Of a stretch of DNA of 64,000 bases, positions 50,233 through 60,440 are shown piece after piece. The notes below the pieces were generated by a model. It had not been told where the DNA came from. It was given only the letters and a program-made list of their open reading frames with translations, and ran no database searches. The DNA lies in NCBI GenBank assembly GCA_020746105.1, contig CM036622.1, forward strand, positions 20,189,487-20,253,486. Reading direction: 5' to 3'. Made by a program: the position numbers and the translations under genes. The stretch is from Trogon surrucura. Taxonomy: Eukaryota > Chordata > Aves > Trogoniformes > Trogonidae. Numbering within the stretch: position 1 is the stretch's first letter; every line of letters begins with the position of its first letter.

Positions 50233-53018
50233 GGCATGCACCACAAAACTGCATGTGAATGGAGGGCATCATAGGTAATAAGAGATGCAAAAGGGATCCA
50301 GAAAGTGAGAATAATCTGTTGCAGAAATACAGTTAAAAGGAAAAAACAAAATCCTCTCCTGTGTGATGGCTCAGTATCAATGCCAGTAACCACTAGGGAT
50401 TTCAGACCTGAGGAAGATGGCTGAAGAGAGACTCTCCAAAGGACTGCTCCTCTCAGTGAATTTCAGATGTCAGCAGATTAAACTTCAGCATCTGAGCGAA
50501 CCAGTGACATGGTCAACTGCTCAAATCAGGCATCCTAAAATACAGCCTAGACACAAGCTACCAGATATTTTCCTGAGAGCTACAGACGAACACTTGGGAG
50601 TCACAACACAGGCTTAAAAAAAAATGGAAGGCAAATATTCTGCTAGCCACAAGCTGGCAGAAAGGACTGATAAAAATCCTGTCGCCAAAGGGCTCATTAG
50701 GAAAGGAAAGAAGCTCTTTGGAAAGTGAGATGGAACGTGTGAAAGCCAAGGTGAACCACCTTTGTATTTGTTATCACCAGCCTGAAGAGCTCTTCTTTTG
50801 TTGCGAAGAATTACATGTAGAGAAAAAACCCAGCTACTCCTTTATGAAGATTTTGTTATGTTATTTTATTAAAGAACAAATGCCATATGAAGTTACCATT
50901 TGCTGATGGTAGTTTTGTTTCTGGAAAGCAGCAGGAAGCCATGTGGTATGGAAACACAGCTTATATCTCCCTGGTACTTTTAGCAGTAACATGTAAGCAG
51001 TATTTTATTTACTTTACCAAATCAGGTGCTTATGGCTTGGCGAAGGCAGACTCGCAGCCTTAATCCATCCCCTTGTGACTACAGACTGGAATCAGCCTTT
51101 ACACAGAAGGATTAGATGGGGCTTTTTTTTTCTTTTTAAAGAGTGGATTGATAGGTCATACTTCATGATATAAAAATAAGAAGGTAAGATCAACTGTATC
51201 AGGCCAAATGAAAGGTCCAAATTTATGTAGTCACAGTTTGGGTTGCAATAGTCCAGTGAATACACAGACACATCGCACATTTTTAGTGATATCTGTTACC
51301 AACAGTAATTCTCACAGAAGCAGCCACAGACCTATGTCAGAGGAATTCCTGCCAGCAAGGATGGGAGGGTGAAAGAAGTTGTGCTGACAGGGACCCCTCT
51401 TTATGGAGAGCACCAGACATGAGAAGGTAGATCAAGGCACACGGAGCTGGGGAAACCAAGTCAGACAACTGAGAGGCAGGAATGTCATCAAATATGGGGT
51501 CATTCTCAATGACGGGGACATCAGGCACTAAAGTTGGAGGGCTTATAATGACAAGATGTGGTCAGCAGGTCTCATATCCTTCCTGTATGGAAGAAGAGTG
51601 ATTAAATGTATTGTATTCCTCATGCATTCAAGTGATATGCCCTCTCATACTCTGCCAGTGGCAATGGACAGCATCACTCCTGCCCTTTCCAAAACTGCCT
51701 CTGGGTTGGATGTTGCTCAGTGCAGAAGGGAGCAAGTCTCTTAGGACCTGAGTAATGCTTCTCATGGGATCCAGGCCCGTGTTCTCCCGTTTTCTGCCAA
51801 ATAGCTCTCTACCTCAGCAGTTAAATGCATGATGGCATTGTCATTTTAAAAGGGCAGATTACAGAACACTAGAAATAGCAGAGCATCATCAGTTCAGTCG
51901 CTGAATGACATGAGGTACTAAGAGTGACGAATCTTTCCTACTTGGACAAGAAATGATTGATTTGAATAATTGCCTGAGAATATTCACATGGCACTCGAAC
52001 ACAGGGGCTGACATGATTACCAACGTCTCTCTTCCTCACAGCAAGTCTATAATTGGCAGGAGTGTCTCAGATAAGTTATACAGCAAGGAGATTTTCACAC
52101 TTTCCCAGTTCTAGATAGTTGCTAATACTTCATGAGACAGTCGCTTTAGCATACAAAGGAGTTTTCACAAGCTTTTGGCACTTCTATTGATCCCAACTGT
52201 CACTGAATTTCTCCCTTTTCCTGTCTTTTTTTATACGTTGTCACTAGTAACTACCTATTGCTTCTTTGTATTGTGGAGGTTTGTATTTATTCATGTCATT
52301 AGACTAGTGCAAGACTTTTTCTGTGTTTAAGAATAACATCTACTTAAAGATGATATATAAATCTCTCTACTACCTTGTTACAAGGGAAAACTCCTCATTT
52401 CTCAAGTCCCTTAATAGCGTGCTTGTACTGTGTTGTTAAATAAGCGAATGGCTAAATAAATAGGTATTTGCTTATCTAACTGTCCTGCACTCCAAACTAA
52501 GGAGATCACTCCAAAACTTCTGTGGTCAGTGGGATGATTGCTACAGGCAGAAAGTAGGGTTGTGGGACTGTTAAGTCTTTTTATCCTTTTAATGCCACCA
52601 CAAAAATACTGGATATCTTTAACTGACACTCTTCAGAGATTTTTCAATATTTGTTTTTTTTACTTCTGCATGTGTTTGACATCAGTGTGTGAAAAATTGG
52701 TACCAGAGAGTAAGTACTGACGACGATACAGCTAATACTGGCTATCAGGTACTCCAGGGAGTGCGGTCACTGTATTTTCCAAATGGGAGTCGGGTTAATG
52801 AAATCTTGCTCTTTGGAGGCAACAAAGTGTCTATCCCCTACAAACAAATGCATACACCTGAGGCAGAATGACACAAATATGTATCATCTCTTCTAGTAAA
52901 TGACAGGAGTTTGTAAGAGAGGTTTGAGTCATGTAGCACTTTCAAAATCCCTCCTTCAGCTCGCTTCGGTGCCCACGTTTACAATACACTGAGCTGATAT
53001 GCTGCCTTTACAGAACCA
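50233..53018. other. Non-coding interval, nothing recognised
   Basis: AT-rich single-copy DNA. No repeats, RNA genes or exon candidates were found. The longest open frames are under 75 codons. Confidence 0.5.
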
Positions 53019-53995
53019 GAGAATCACAGAATTGTTGAGGCTGGAAAAGACCTCTGAGATCATCAAGTCCAGCCTATGACTCAACACCACCACATTGGCT
53101 AGACTACAGCACTAAGTGCCACATCCAGCCTTTCCTTAAACACCTCCAGGGACAGTGACTCCACCACTTCCCTGGGCAGTGCATTGCAGTGTCTGCTCAC
53201 CCTTTTCATAAGGAAGTGCTTCCTGAGATCCAACCTAAACCTTCCCTGACGCAGTTTCAGGCCGTGCCCTCTCGTCCTGTCCCTAGTGTCACGTCCCAAA
53301 GTTCAGGATGTTGACTCACTCAGGTTCCCGATTCCCAGGCCAGGATTAAGGTGACTTACACCACAGATCCAAACAGCAATTTTATTTATCAGTCACCTAA
53401 CAATGAGGTATTTGCAATTGCCCACTCAGCACAACCAACATGCTTCACAACAAGAAGTCACCAGTAAGCAAAAGAAACCAGCCTTGCCATAGATAGCTTT
53501 CTGTTAAAGCTAGAAAGAGAGAGAAGGAAAGTGATAGAAAAGGGAAGACCACCACCCCTGGACCCAGTGACGACCGCAGCACTCGCAGCAATCTTCTAGC
53601 GGCGAGTGAAGAAAAGCGCAAAAGTGCCTGGGGTGATCGCCTTTTATACAGTCAAGTTCCTACCATAGACCAGGAACGAGGTTGGGGACTGGTGGGGGCT
53701 TCTGAGGCGCGGGTTACCCCTCCATCTGACAGCTTCTTGCAGACACAGCTCCCAGCCCTACCCACCCCCACAGCGAGCTTGGGCAGGTGGCTCGGCAAAG
53801 CGCCGAGTCACCCCCACACAAACACAGACAGGGGCCAGGCAGGTGGCTCAGACCTCAGAGATATTTGTTTAGTCCCTGACACAGTAGTTGCCAGAGCCCG
53901 GCCCCTACCTGACTACAACTTCCCTTCAGGTAGTTGTAGAGAGTGATAAGGTCCCCCCTGAGCCTCCTCCAGGCTAAACTAATAGTCCCAAACGC
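53019..53995 (-). mobile_element. CR1 LINE split by a nested LTR
   Basis: The 3' part (53019-53286) opens with AGAATCACAGAATTG, then GGCTGGAAAAGACCTCTGAG. It contains the end of CR1 ORF2 on the minus strand (residues such as [18 protein letters not shown]). The sequence resumes at 53882-53995 with GTTGCCAGAG, TACAACTTCCCTTCAGGTAG and TTGTAGAGAGTGATAAGG, the next upstream piece of ORF2 ([20 protein letters not shown] on the minus strand). The 595 bp between are a retroviral LTR. The copy is 5'-truncated and its right edge is approximate. Confidence 0.92.
53287..53881 (-). mobile_element. Solo LTR, 595 bp, nested in CR1
   Basis: Read on the minus strand it begins TGTCAGGGACTAAAC and ends GGGACGTGACA, with TG...CA borders. 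It has a TATA box TATAAAAGG (plus-strand 53640-53648) and an AATAAA signal (plus-strand 53382-53387) in the right order for U3-R-U5. Hexamers beside it are CCCTAG (53281-53286) and CAGTAG (53882-53887), 4 of 6 identical, consistent with a mutated 6-bp target duplication of the ERVK/beta-retrovirus type. No internal retroviral sequence is present, so it is probably a solo LTR left by recombination. Its sequence is unrelated to the LTRs at 47.5-50.2 kb. Confidence 0.85.
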
Positions 53996-55989
53996 ATTCA
54001 CTGATGTTTGTTGGCTGAAATGGTGCTCTTTGGCAGGATGATCAGACAGCAGCAAACTCCATGGATGTCATTTATTACCTCTTACAAGACTTGAATCACT
54101 GGTGCTAGTCCAGTTGTATGTACTGCCTGGTTGGCCCACAATCGGTGGTGCTGAGCTGTGACTACACCAGAGGCAGACTGACACAGCTCTTGGGTTTGTG
54201 TGTCCCCCTATCCTCACCTAATAAAATTTAAGAAGCTGATACTTAAACAAATCTGAATTTCAGAAGGTGAAGTGGGGGTGTATGAGGTGGAAACATTCTA
54301 ATGTTTGCTTGAGGTTGAAGCTCTGTCTATTGGACTGTAAAAAAGTGGCTTGAGTGTTCTAGCTTCCAGTTGTGAGCCCATCCTCTGCTCATGTCTCTAA
54401 AAGCTGATTTATTCCCGGAAGAGTCACATCAGTAGTGATTCGGACAATGTAAGTGTGTGGAATCATGTTGAAACTCAAATTTGGGCCAGGCCTCTAGCTG
54501 CCCTTTTACACGTTGAGAGTGCCTTATAGGTCCCATATTGCATCTACCAGTCTTGTGCAGATGTCTTGGGGAACGTCAACTGTCTAAAACGTCACTAGGT
54601 ACCTATGTCTGGGTACTTGAAGTGACTGTCTCCACCATTAGCATATTCACACTGTTTTCACTAGGTATCCCCTGCAAAACCTTGTATTAAGGAGAACACT
54701 CCCCTACCACTTGCAGGCAGTGGACTTAAACACATGTGGGTCTACAACCTTGTTACTCCAGGAATAACGAATGAATTATTTTGCATGAAAAGTTTATCAG
54801 ATTATGCTCTTTTCCCTTTGTAGGTTATTCTGAAGGAGACATGACAATAAATCACCACAATCCTATGAATATTTCATGGAAACACATTTCAGCTTACGGG
54901 TGTTCTTTTTTTCTTGAGTGATTATGCCTGTCTTTTTGGCCATCCATTGTCTGTGATATGTGAGTGGCCACCTAATTCAAATCACTGTAATGTCTGTCTT
55001 TTTGAATGGTTCATTAAATATTTTGTAACAAGGAGGAAAAGTAGCACTGGAGATGACATTTATGTGAATATACAAACAGGTATTTGTGAACTCTTAGTCA
55101 AGAATTCTGCTCACAAATGCTTTGGGAAAATTGATAGAAATCTCTAAACATTGTTGAAATAGCCACTTTAATTCCAACAAATGTTAATGAAAATGGTGGT
55201 GATGATGATTATTTTCACCATTGCTGTAGTTTATAAGGATGCAGGGCCAGCATTCTGAAATCTCTATAAGACCAGAGTATAACTCACAAAACTGATGAGA
55301 AATGGAGTAGATGTGACGTCTTGCAATGGATTTCATTAGTGTAATAGTTCTTGAAGAAACTCTGAAAAACAAATCTCAAAAGCCTGATATTTGGCTTTTC
55401 AGTCCATGGGAGCTCAATACTAAAATTCATAGAGACCATAACAAAATTAAATTTAGAATAGCAATAAGCATTTCTGAAAACCCCCAGTTCTTGTATGTAT
55501 CTCTTATACTACAAGTTAGTTCTTCGGATAAACAGCTGCAAAATCTGCAAGACAGAAAAAGAGGTTGGAGGAAGGAGTAATAAGCTATTAAATTTGATTT
55601 CCCCTCCCCCCAAAATTATCAGCTTTTCAGGTGCCAGCATTTCAGCAGTTTAAGTTTTGCATTAGTTTTCTGCACACATGTTTTCAATTCTGTCACTCAG
55701 GGAGCATTTAATGGTGCATACAAACACCAGCTAACGTGAAAGATGCTACCAAACCATTAATTGTCTTTCTTCTCATTGACTGAGAGCACTGCATGGATGT
55801 GGAAATGGAAAACTGCCATGAGAAATCAAAAGACTCAGTAGAAGAAAGTAACAAAGCCCTCTTGGATTTTGGGAGAAGCTGGGTCAAGCAGAGGTGCTGT
55901 ATGCATGTGTCCACATGCTCAGTCGATTTGATCTCTTATATCAGACTTCAGCACGGTGATTAAGGGGGATACAGGAGAGTGGGAGTAGG
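53996..55989. other. Non-coding interval, nothing recognised
   Basis: AT-rich DNA without repeats or exons that I can support. A short GGT/GAT-rich tract lies near 55190-55212. Confidence 0.5.
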
Positions 55990-56288
55990 GGAGGGAGTGC
56001 TTACAAAGGTGTGTAATGACAGGACGAGGGGCAATGGTTTTAAACTAGAGCAGAGAAGGTTTAGGTTAGACACTAGGAAGAAGTTCTTTACTGTAAGGGT
56101 TATGAAATAGTGGAACAGGTTGCCCAAAGAGGTGTGGAAGGCTCCATCCCTGGAGAAATTCAAGGTCAGGATTGATGGAGCTCTGAGCAACCTGGTCTAG
56201 TTAAAGGTGTCCCCCCTCAATTCAGGGGGGTTGGACTAGATGACCTTTAAAGGTTCCTTCCAGCCCAACACATTCTATGATTCTATGA
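55990..56288 (+). mobile_element. CR1 LINE 3' fragment, about 300 bp
   Basis: On the plus strand it runs from the ORF2 tail (GACAGGACGAGGGGCAATGG, TTCTTTACTGTAAGGGTTAT) through the 3' untranslated end (GTTGGACTAGATGACCTTTA, CCTTCCAGCCCAACA). It ends with ATTCTATGATTCTATGA. The ORF2 part is still close to the CR1 pattern, so it is a younger copy than those at 3 kb. The 5' edge is approximate. Confidence 0.93.
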
Positions 56289-56769
56289 TTTATTTGAGCT
56301 GTAAAAACTCTTGGGGTTGCTCTGGTGAAGCCTGACCTTACCAAATCCCACCATGTGAATGTGACTGGCCCTTGCTGTCACAGTTCCTCTGGTGGGAAGG
56401 AACTTTCCTCTGATAAAGATGCAAATGCCTGCTCTCTGTCAGATTTTTCTGGTAGAACTGAGGCCATGTACTCATGATAAGGGTGGTTTCCCTCTGCTTC
56501 AGCACCTGTGTTGTGAGTGGAAAGAATCAAGAGTCCAGGGAGCGTGGGCAGCGCCCACAGAGGCTCTTGGGTAGCGGAAAGCTGATGGTCAGGGAGGGAC
56601 CCCAAGGGACAGGGGACAGTAGCAGAAGAGTGAAGAGGAGCCTGAAGGACATTTGGGGAAGAGATGAAGGCTGGAGGGAAAGTGAGAAAGGGAAAGTGGG
56701 AGAAGCGGAGAGGTTGGGGAAACTGGTAGGACGGGGAGGCAAGGACCGCGGAGGAAGTTATGAGGGAAA
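56289..56769. other. Purine-rich upstream flank of the CpG island
   Basis: From about 56580 to 56765 the plus strand is dominated by G and A (GGGAAAGTGAGAAAGGGAAA and similar), grading into the island. No exon is recognised. A long open frame starting at 56474 runs through it and the island but is considered a low-stop artefact. Confidence 0.4.
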
Positions 56770-56846
56770 GCACCGCACTGAGGCTGGAGCGGGGGCGACG
56801 GGGATCGGCTGGAAGGTCCGTACAGAAAACAGCGGTGGCCCCGGCA

Positions 56847-56873
56847 AACTACACCCCCCAGGCTGCCTTTCGC
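56847..56873. promoter_or_regulatory. ZNF143 (Staf)-like binding site
   Basis: ACTACACCCCCCAGGCTGCC fits the spaced pattern ACTACA-nn-CCCAG-nn-TGC of the vertebrate promoter motif bound by ZNF143, with THAP11 partners, except for a C-rich centre. It sits inside the CpG island about 145 bp before the splice donor, the usual place for this motif near a start site. Confidence 0.5.
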
Positions 56874-56995
56874 CGCCCGCCCCCGCCCCGGCACCGCCCG
56901 CCGCCGGGAGCGCGGGGAAGGCGGCACCGCCCCCACCGCTGCCACGGCCCCGCCGCGGACCGCGCCCGCCGCCAGCGGGAGGCCGTGAGGAGCCG
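56870..56995 (+). other. Putative non-coding first exon, donor at 56995/56996
   Basis: GAGGCCGTGAGGAGCCG is followed by GTAAGGG, a good splice donor. The segment between the ZNF143-like site and the donor has no ATG, so it would be 5' untranslated. The transcription start is a guess. The partner exon was not identified; acceptor-like sites at about 59259, 59624 and 62051 lead into short frames that I cannot recognise. Confidence 0.3.
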
Positions 56996-57330
56996 GTAAG
57001 GGCGGCGGGGCCGGGACGGGCCCAGGGGGCGGTCGGTGCAGGGAGCGGCGACGGAGCGGAGGCGGCCCGGGCAGCCTCCAGGGGGCGGTTCGCGGGGGAC
57101 GAGGGCTGCCGCCTCTGCTGCCGAGGCGGGCAGGGGGAGAAAGCGGGACTGGGAGATCCTTTCGTGGCTGGGGAGGGGTGGGGGCAGGGCGGGGGAATCA
57201 CCCACGGAACCCGCCGCCCCGGGATGGCGCGGAGCGGAGCGGACACCTGGCACGGGGAGACCTTTCTCCTCCGAAGCCCGGCTCTGCTTCACGTCGGCAG
57301 CCGCCCGCACCACGGAAACGCGGCTCAATT

Positions 57331-59889
57331 AAAACTCCCGTAACCTCTCTAGAGGTCAAAGGCGCTGCAGGTTTAAAGCCTGACACGGCGGGTGAAGGGG
57401 GAATTACGTTCTCCCGACGGTTCTTGATAGCCGAGTGCCTTGGAAACCCCCCGCAGACACCTGGCGTAGCTGCGAGAGGCTGAGCAGCCCTTGTGAGTTT
57501 GGCCCCGGTGGGTGCAGATGCTGAATTTATTGCATCCTGCCCCTTTTAATTATTGCTGACTAAGCATGATGGCAAAGTATCTCTTGCCTATGTCAGCGCC
57601 GGGTGCACACGCGTTCTGAGGTCAGGCTTAGAGGTCTGCTTGTGTTCCTTTGCTTCCTTCCGGCCCCTCTCAATTAACCCAATGTTTAAATGAGTTATCA
57701 AGGTAATGGCTGCTGCTCTGGAGAGGAGAAAAAAAAAAGTTAAAAAGTGAAGAGGCACACTCTTCTTCGATTATGAATAACATATCTCTATGAGAACAAC
57801 TCAGAATTCAAGGGTACGTACCGGTGTTTTCACACCAGTGCCACCGTTGGATAACTATTCACAAATGCTGACTTTTAATCAGTGACTGCTGATTCAGGAG
57901 AATCTCTTGAATTTGGTAATAAAACGGTAATAGCTTCTTTTAATAGTGACCTCAAAACACTTGAACTGATAGTTTGGCTTCGAATTGATAGATTGGCTTC
58001 CTAGGTCAAGTCTTGATTTGGCTGAGAACCAGAAGCACTCTTTTTCTCTGGGAGGACCTTCTCCCGAAAACACATCTGACATATGCTAAACACATCAACT
58101 GTAAGACAGGGTGTTTATTTTGCCATGTCATTTCCAAGAAGGTAGTAGGTACTGAATGCGTGAAGTAGATACAGGAAACCTGCTTAGCAGTCTTCTTTTC
58201 TGCAAGAGTGCATTTTGAGCAACATATGATTGCAAGGTGGCAATTTTACTTGGAGTATCACTTTTGTGTTTAAATTAGCTGTCATCAAAGCTGAAGTTCA
58301 GCCCCCAACACTGGTGAAGCATGCCATGAGCATGCACTCCAGGTACATGGTTAATGTTTCGGGACTAATTACCTAGAGCCCATTCTCTAGTGAGCAAGAA
58401 TGACTATATGGAAATCTTTTTACAGCAAAGTTTCCAATCTCCAGTGTTGCATCTCATAGAATTTACTGAGGTTTGCTTCAAATTGGATATCCTCATTCCC
58501 CTTATCACCCCCTTCTCTTAAAGATTGTTGCATTAAAGTCTTCAGTAAGTGCTGGTGGTTTAAACAGTTCCCTGTGACAGCAGCCCACATTCAGTTACTG
58601 TTCCCCAGAGTTTTTAACAGATTTATGTCTGGCCTGTACTCTGACACAATAGGGTCTTTAGGAGGTGTTTCACACCACCTAAAGGTGTTTTACACCTAAA
58701 GGCTTAGAGATCCTCCACTAGTAAAACTATAATTTTATTCAAATAAACAGAGACATGAATGACTTTTCTCAGCAGAAGAACTTGCTTTCTATTTAAAATG
58801 GCTTTTCCAGCCAGAGCGTATCTAGGCTGTGAAGGAGCAGATTTTTCTAGGACATAGTGGGAGGCAGGAAGAATCATGAAAAAGGAGAGTGCTAAACGAC
58901 AGAGCTAGAACCAGATACAGACAAAATTTTGCCTTCTCACACTGTGAAACAGCAGTTTCTTCAACTGTTATCCAAGACGGTCGTAGAATTCATTATTGTG
59001 GTTCAAATTGAGGGGTAAAATGGGTCTATGGATCCATAAAATCCAGGGAGAAGTGAGCTAAGGAGGGTAAGTGGAGTTTCAGGGACAATGGGTGACGCTT
59101 CCCCTGTTTTGCTGGTTGCCTTCCTGGGGAAACCTGTGGCCATTTCTGAGGGATTTTGCATGGTCAGCACAGAGTGCTGGCTGAGGGTTGGCATTGGTCA
59201 GGGATTCTGCTGTGCTGTCTGGATGTGTGAGATGGGACCCTCTTCCTTCTCCTTTTAGGTTCTGCACCCCTTTCCTTGAAATCTGTAGTAGCACGTGTTC
59301 CCTCCTCCTCCATCAGCACGCTGCCTGCTTCCCCCATGACTGTCTCTCCCTGTCCTTGAAGCAAACTGGTAGGTGTGAGGTGCTGAGAGAAAGTCCGTTT
59401 CTTTCTTTGTCCTCCAGGGACTCAGACTGGGCGCAGTGGCACAGGCAGTGGAAGGACATCCGCTCCCATTTGGTCGTGCCAGTCCTTGGCTCTGCCTGAA
59501 TTGGAGCAAGCCGTGAGCAGGGCGCTGAACTCAGTGTGGTGGAATTTAAATCACGAGCTTTCAGAGCCAATTACTAGACACAGTCTGTGTCTGACAAGCT
59601 CCAGTTTTGTTACCTGCCTTCCAGGAGCATTGAGCTACGTAGCTCACCTCTTCAGAAACCAGATTATCCTCTGTGATGTTATTATGTGCTTTAAAAAGTA
59701 GCTTCATCAATCTACTTTGAAAGAGCTGGTCTGCTCTGATAACCGTGCCTGCTAGTGCTTTTCCAGATAAGGAACTTGTCACTTTTCCTGATCTCATACC
59801 TGCAGCTTCTTCCATATTTACAATACAACTTAAGAAAAGACTGCAAAATAACCACCAATCTTGTGTAAAGGTTTATGTGTTTGTTTAGG
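57331..59889. other. Probable intron or intergenic DNA
   Basis: No repeats and no recognised exon. If the CpG island drives a plus-strand gene, this is first-intron sequence. Open frames near 59188-59570 overlap on both strands. Confidence 0.4.
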
Positions 59890-60440
59890 AGAAACTTCCC
59901 CTCTACTCTGCCCTGGTGAGACCCCATCTGGAATATTGTGTCCAGTTCTGGGCCCCTCAGTTCAAGAAAGACAGGGAACTGCTGGAGAGAGTCCAGCACA
60001 GGGCAACTAGGATGATGAAGGGAGTGGAGCATCTCCCTTATGAGAAAAGACTGAGGGAGCTGGGGCTCTTTAGTTTGGAGAAGAGGAGACTGAGGGGTGA
60101 CCTCATGAATGTTTACAAATATATCAAGGGTGAGTGTCACGAGGATGGAGCCAGGCTCTTCTCGGTGACAACCACTGATAGGACAAGGGGTAATGGGCTG
60201 AAACTGGAACATAAGAGGTTCCGCTTAAACTCGAGAAGAAACTTCTTGTCAGTGAGGGTGACGGAGCCCTGGAACAGGCTGCCCAGAGAGGTTGTGGAGT
60301 CTCCTTCTCTGGAGACATTCAAGACCTGCCTGGACACGTTTCTGTGTGGCATAGTCTAGGCATTCCTGCTCTGGCAGGGGGATTGGACTTGATGATCTTT
60401 CGAGGTCCCTTCCAATCCCTGACATTTTATGATTCTATGA
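59890..60440 (+). mobile_element. CR1 LINE 3' fragment, about 550 bp, relatively young
   Basis: The longest CR1 segment in the window. It spans the ORF2 C-terminal region, the short 3' untranslated region (GGGGGATTGGACTTGATGAT, CGAGGTCCCTTCC) and the terminal ATTTTATGATTCTATGA. It is truncated in ORF2, so it cannot move by itself. Its near-intact frame and terminal motif make it the youngest-looking CR1 here. Confidence 0.96.
59916..60359 (+). pseudogene. CR1 ORF2 C-terminal fragment (reverse transcriptase end)
   Basis: 147 open codons, from [18 protein letters not shown] through [20 protein letters not shown] to [20 protein letters not shown] and the natural ORF2 stop. This is the region after the catalytic palm of the CR1 reverse transcriptase. 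The endonuclease and the RT active site are missing because the insertion is 5'-truncated. There is no promoter, so it is a relic and not a gene, although some predictors would call it one. Confidence 0.92.

Larger units (their letters stand above)
56770..57330 (+). promoter_or_regulatory. CpG island, likely gene promoter
   Basis: About 560 bp of very GC-rich sequence with dense CG dinucleotides (for example CGCCGCGGACCGCGCCCGCC), unlike the CpG-poor rest of the window. It has several GC boxes (CCGCCCGCCCCCGCCCCGG near 56873-56892), a ZNF143-like site and a consensus splice donor GGTAAGGG at 56995. Housekeeping-type TATA-less promoters in vertebrates look like this. The donor suggests transcription towards the right, but such islands are often bidirectional and no coding exon could be tied to it here. 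Confidence 0.75.

Noticed and set aside
56474-57343. 289-codon plus-strand open frame, the longest in the window
   Set aside because: It runs through purine-rich flank and CpG island where stops are rare. It has Pro/Ala/Gly/Arg low-complexity composition, long frames overlap it on the other strand, and a splice donor lies within it.
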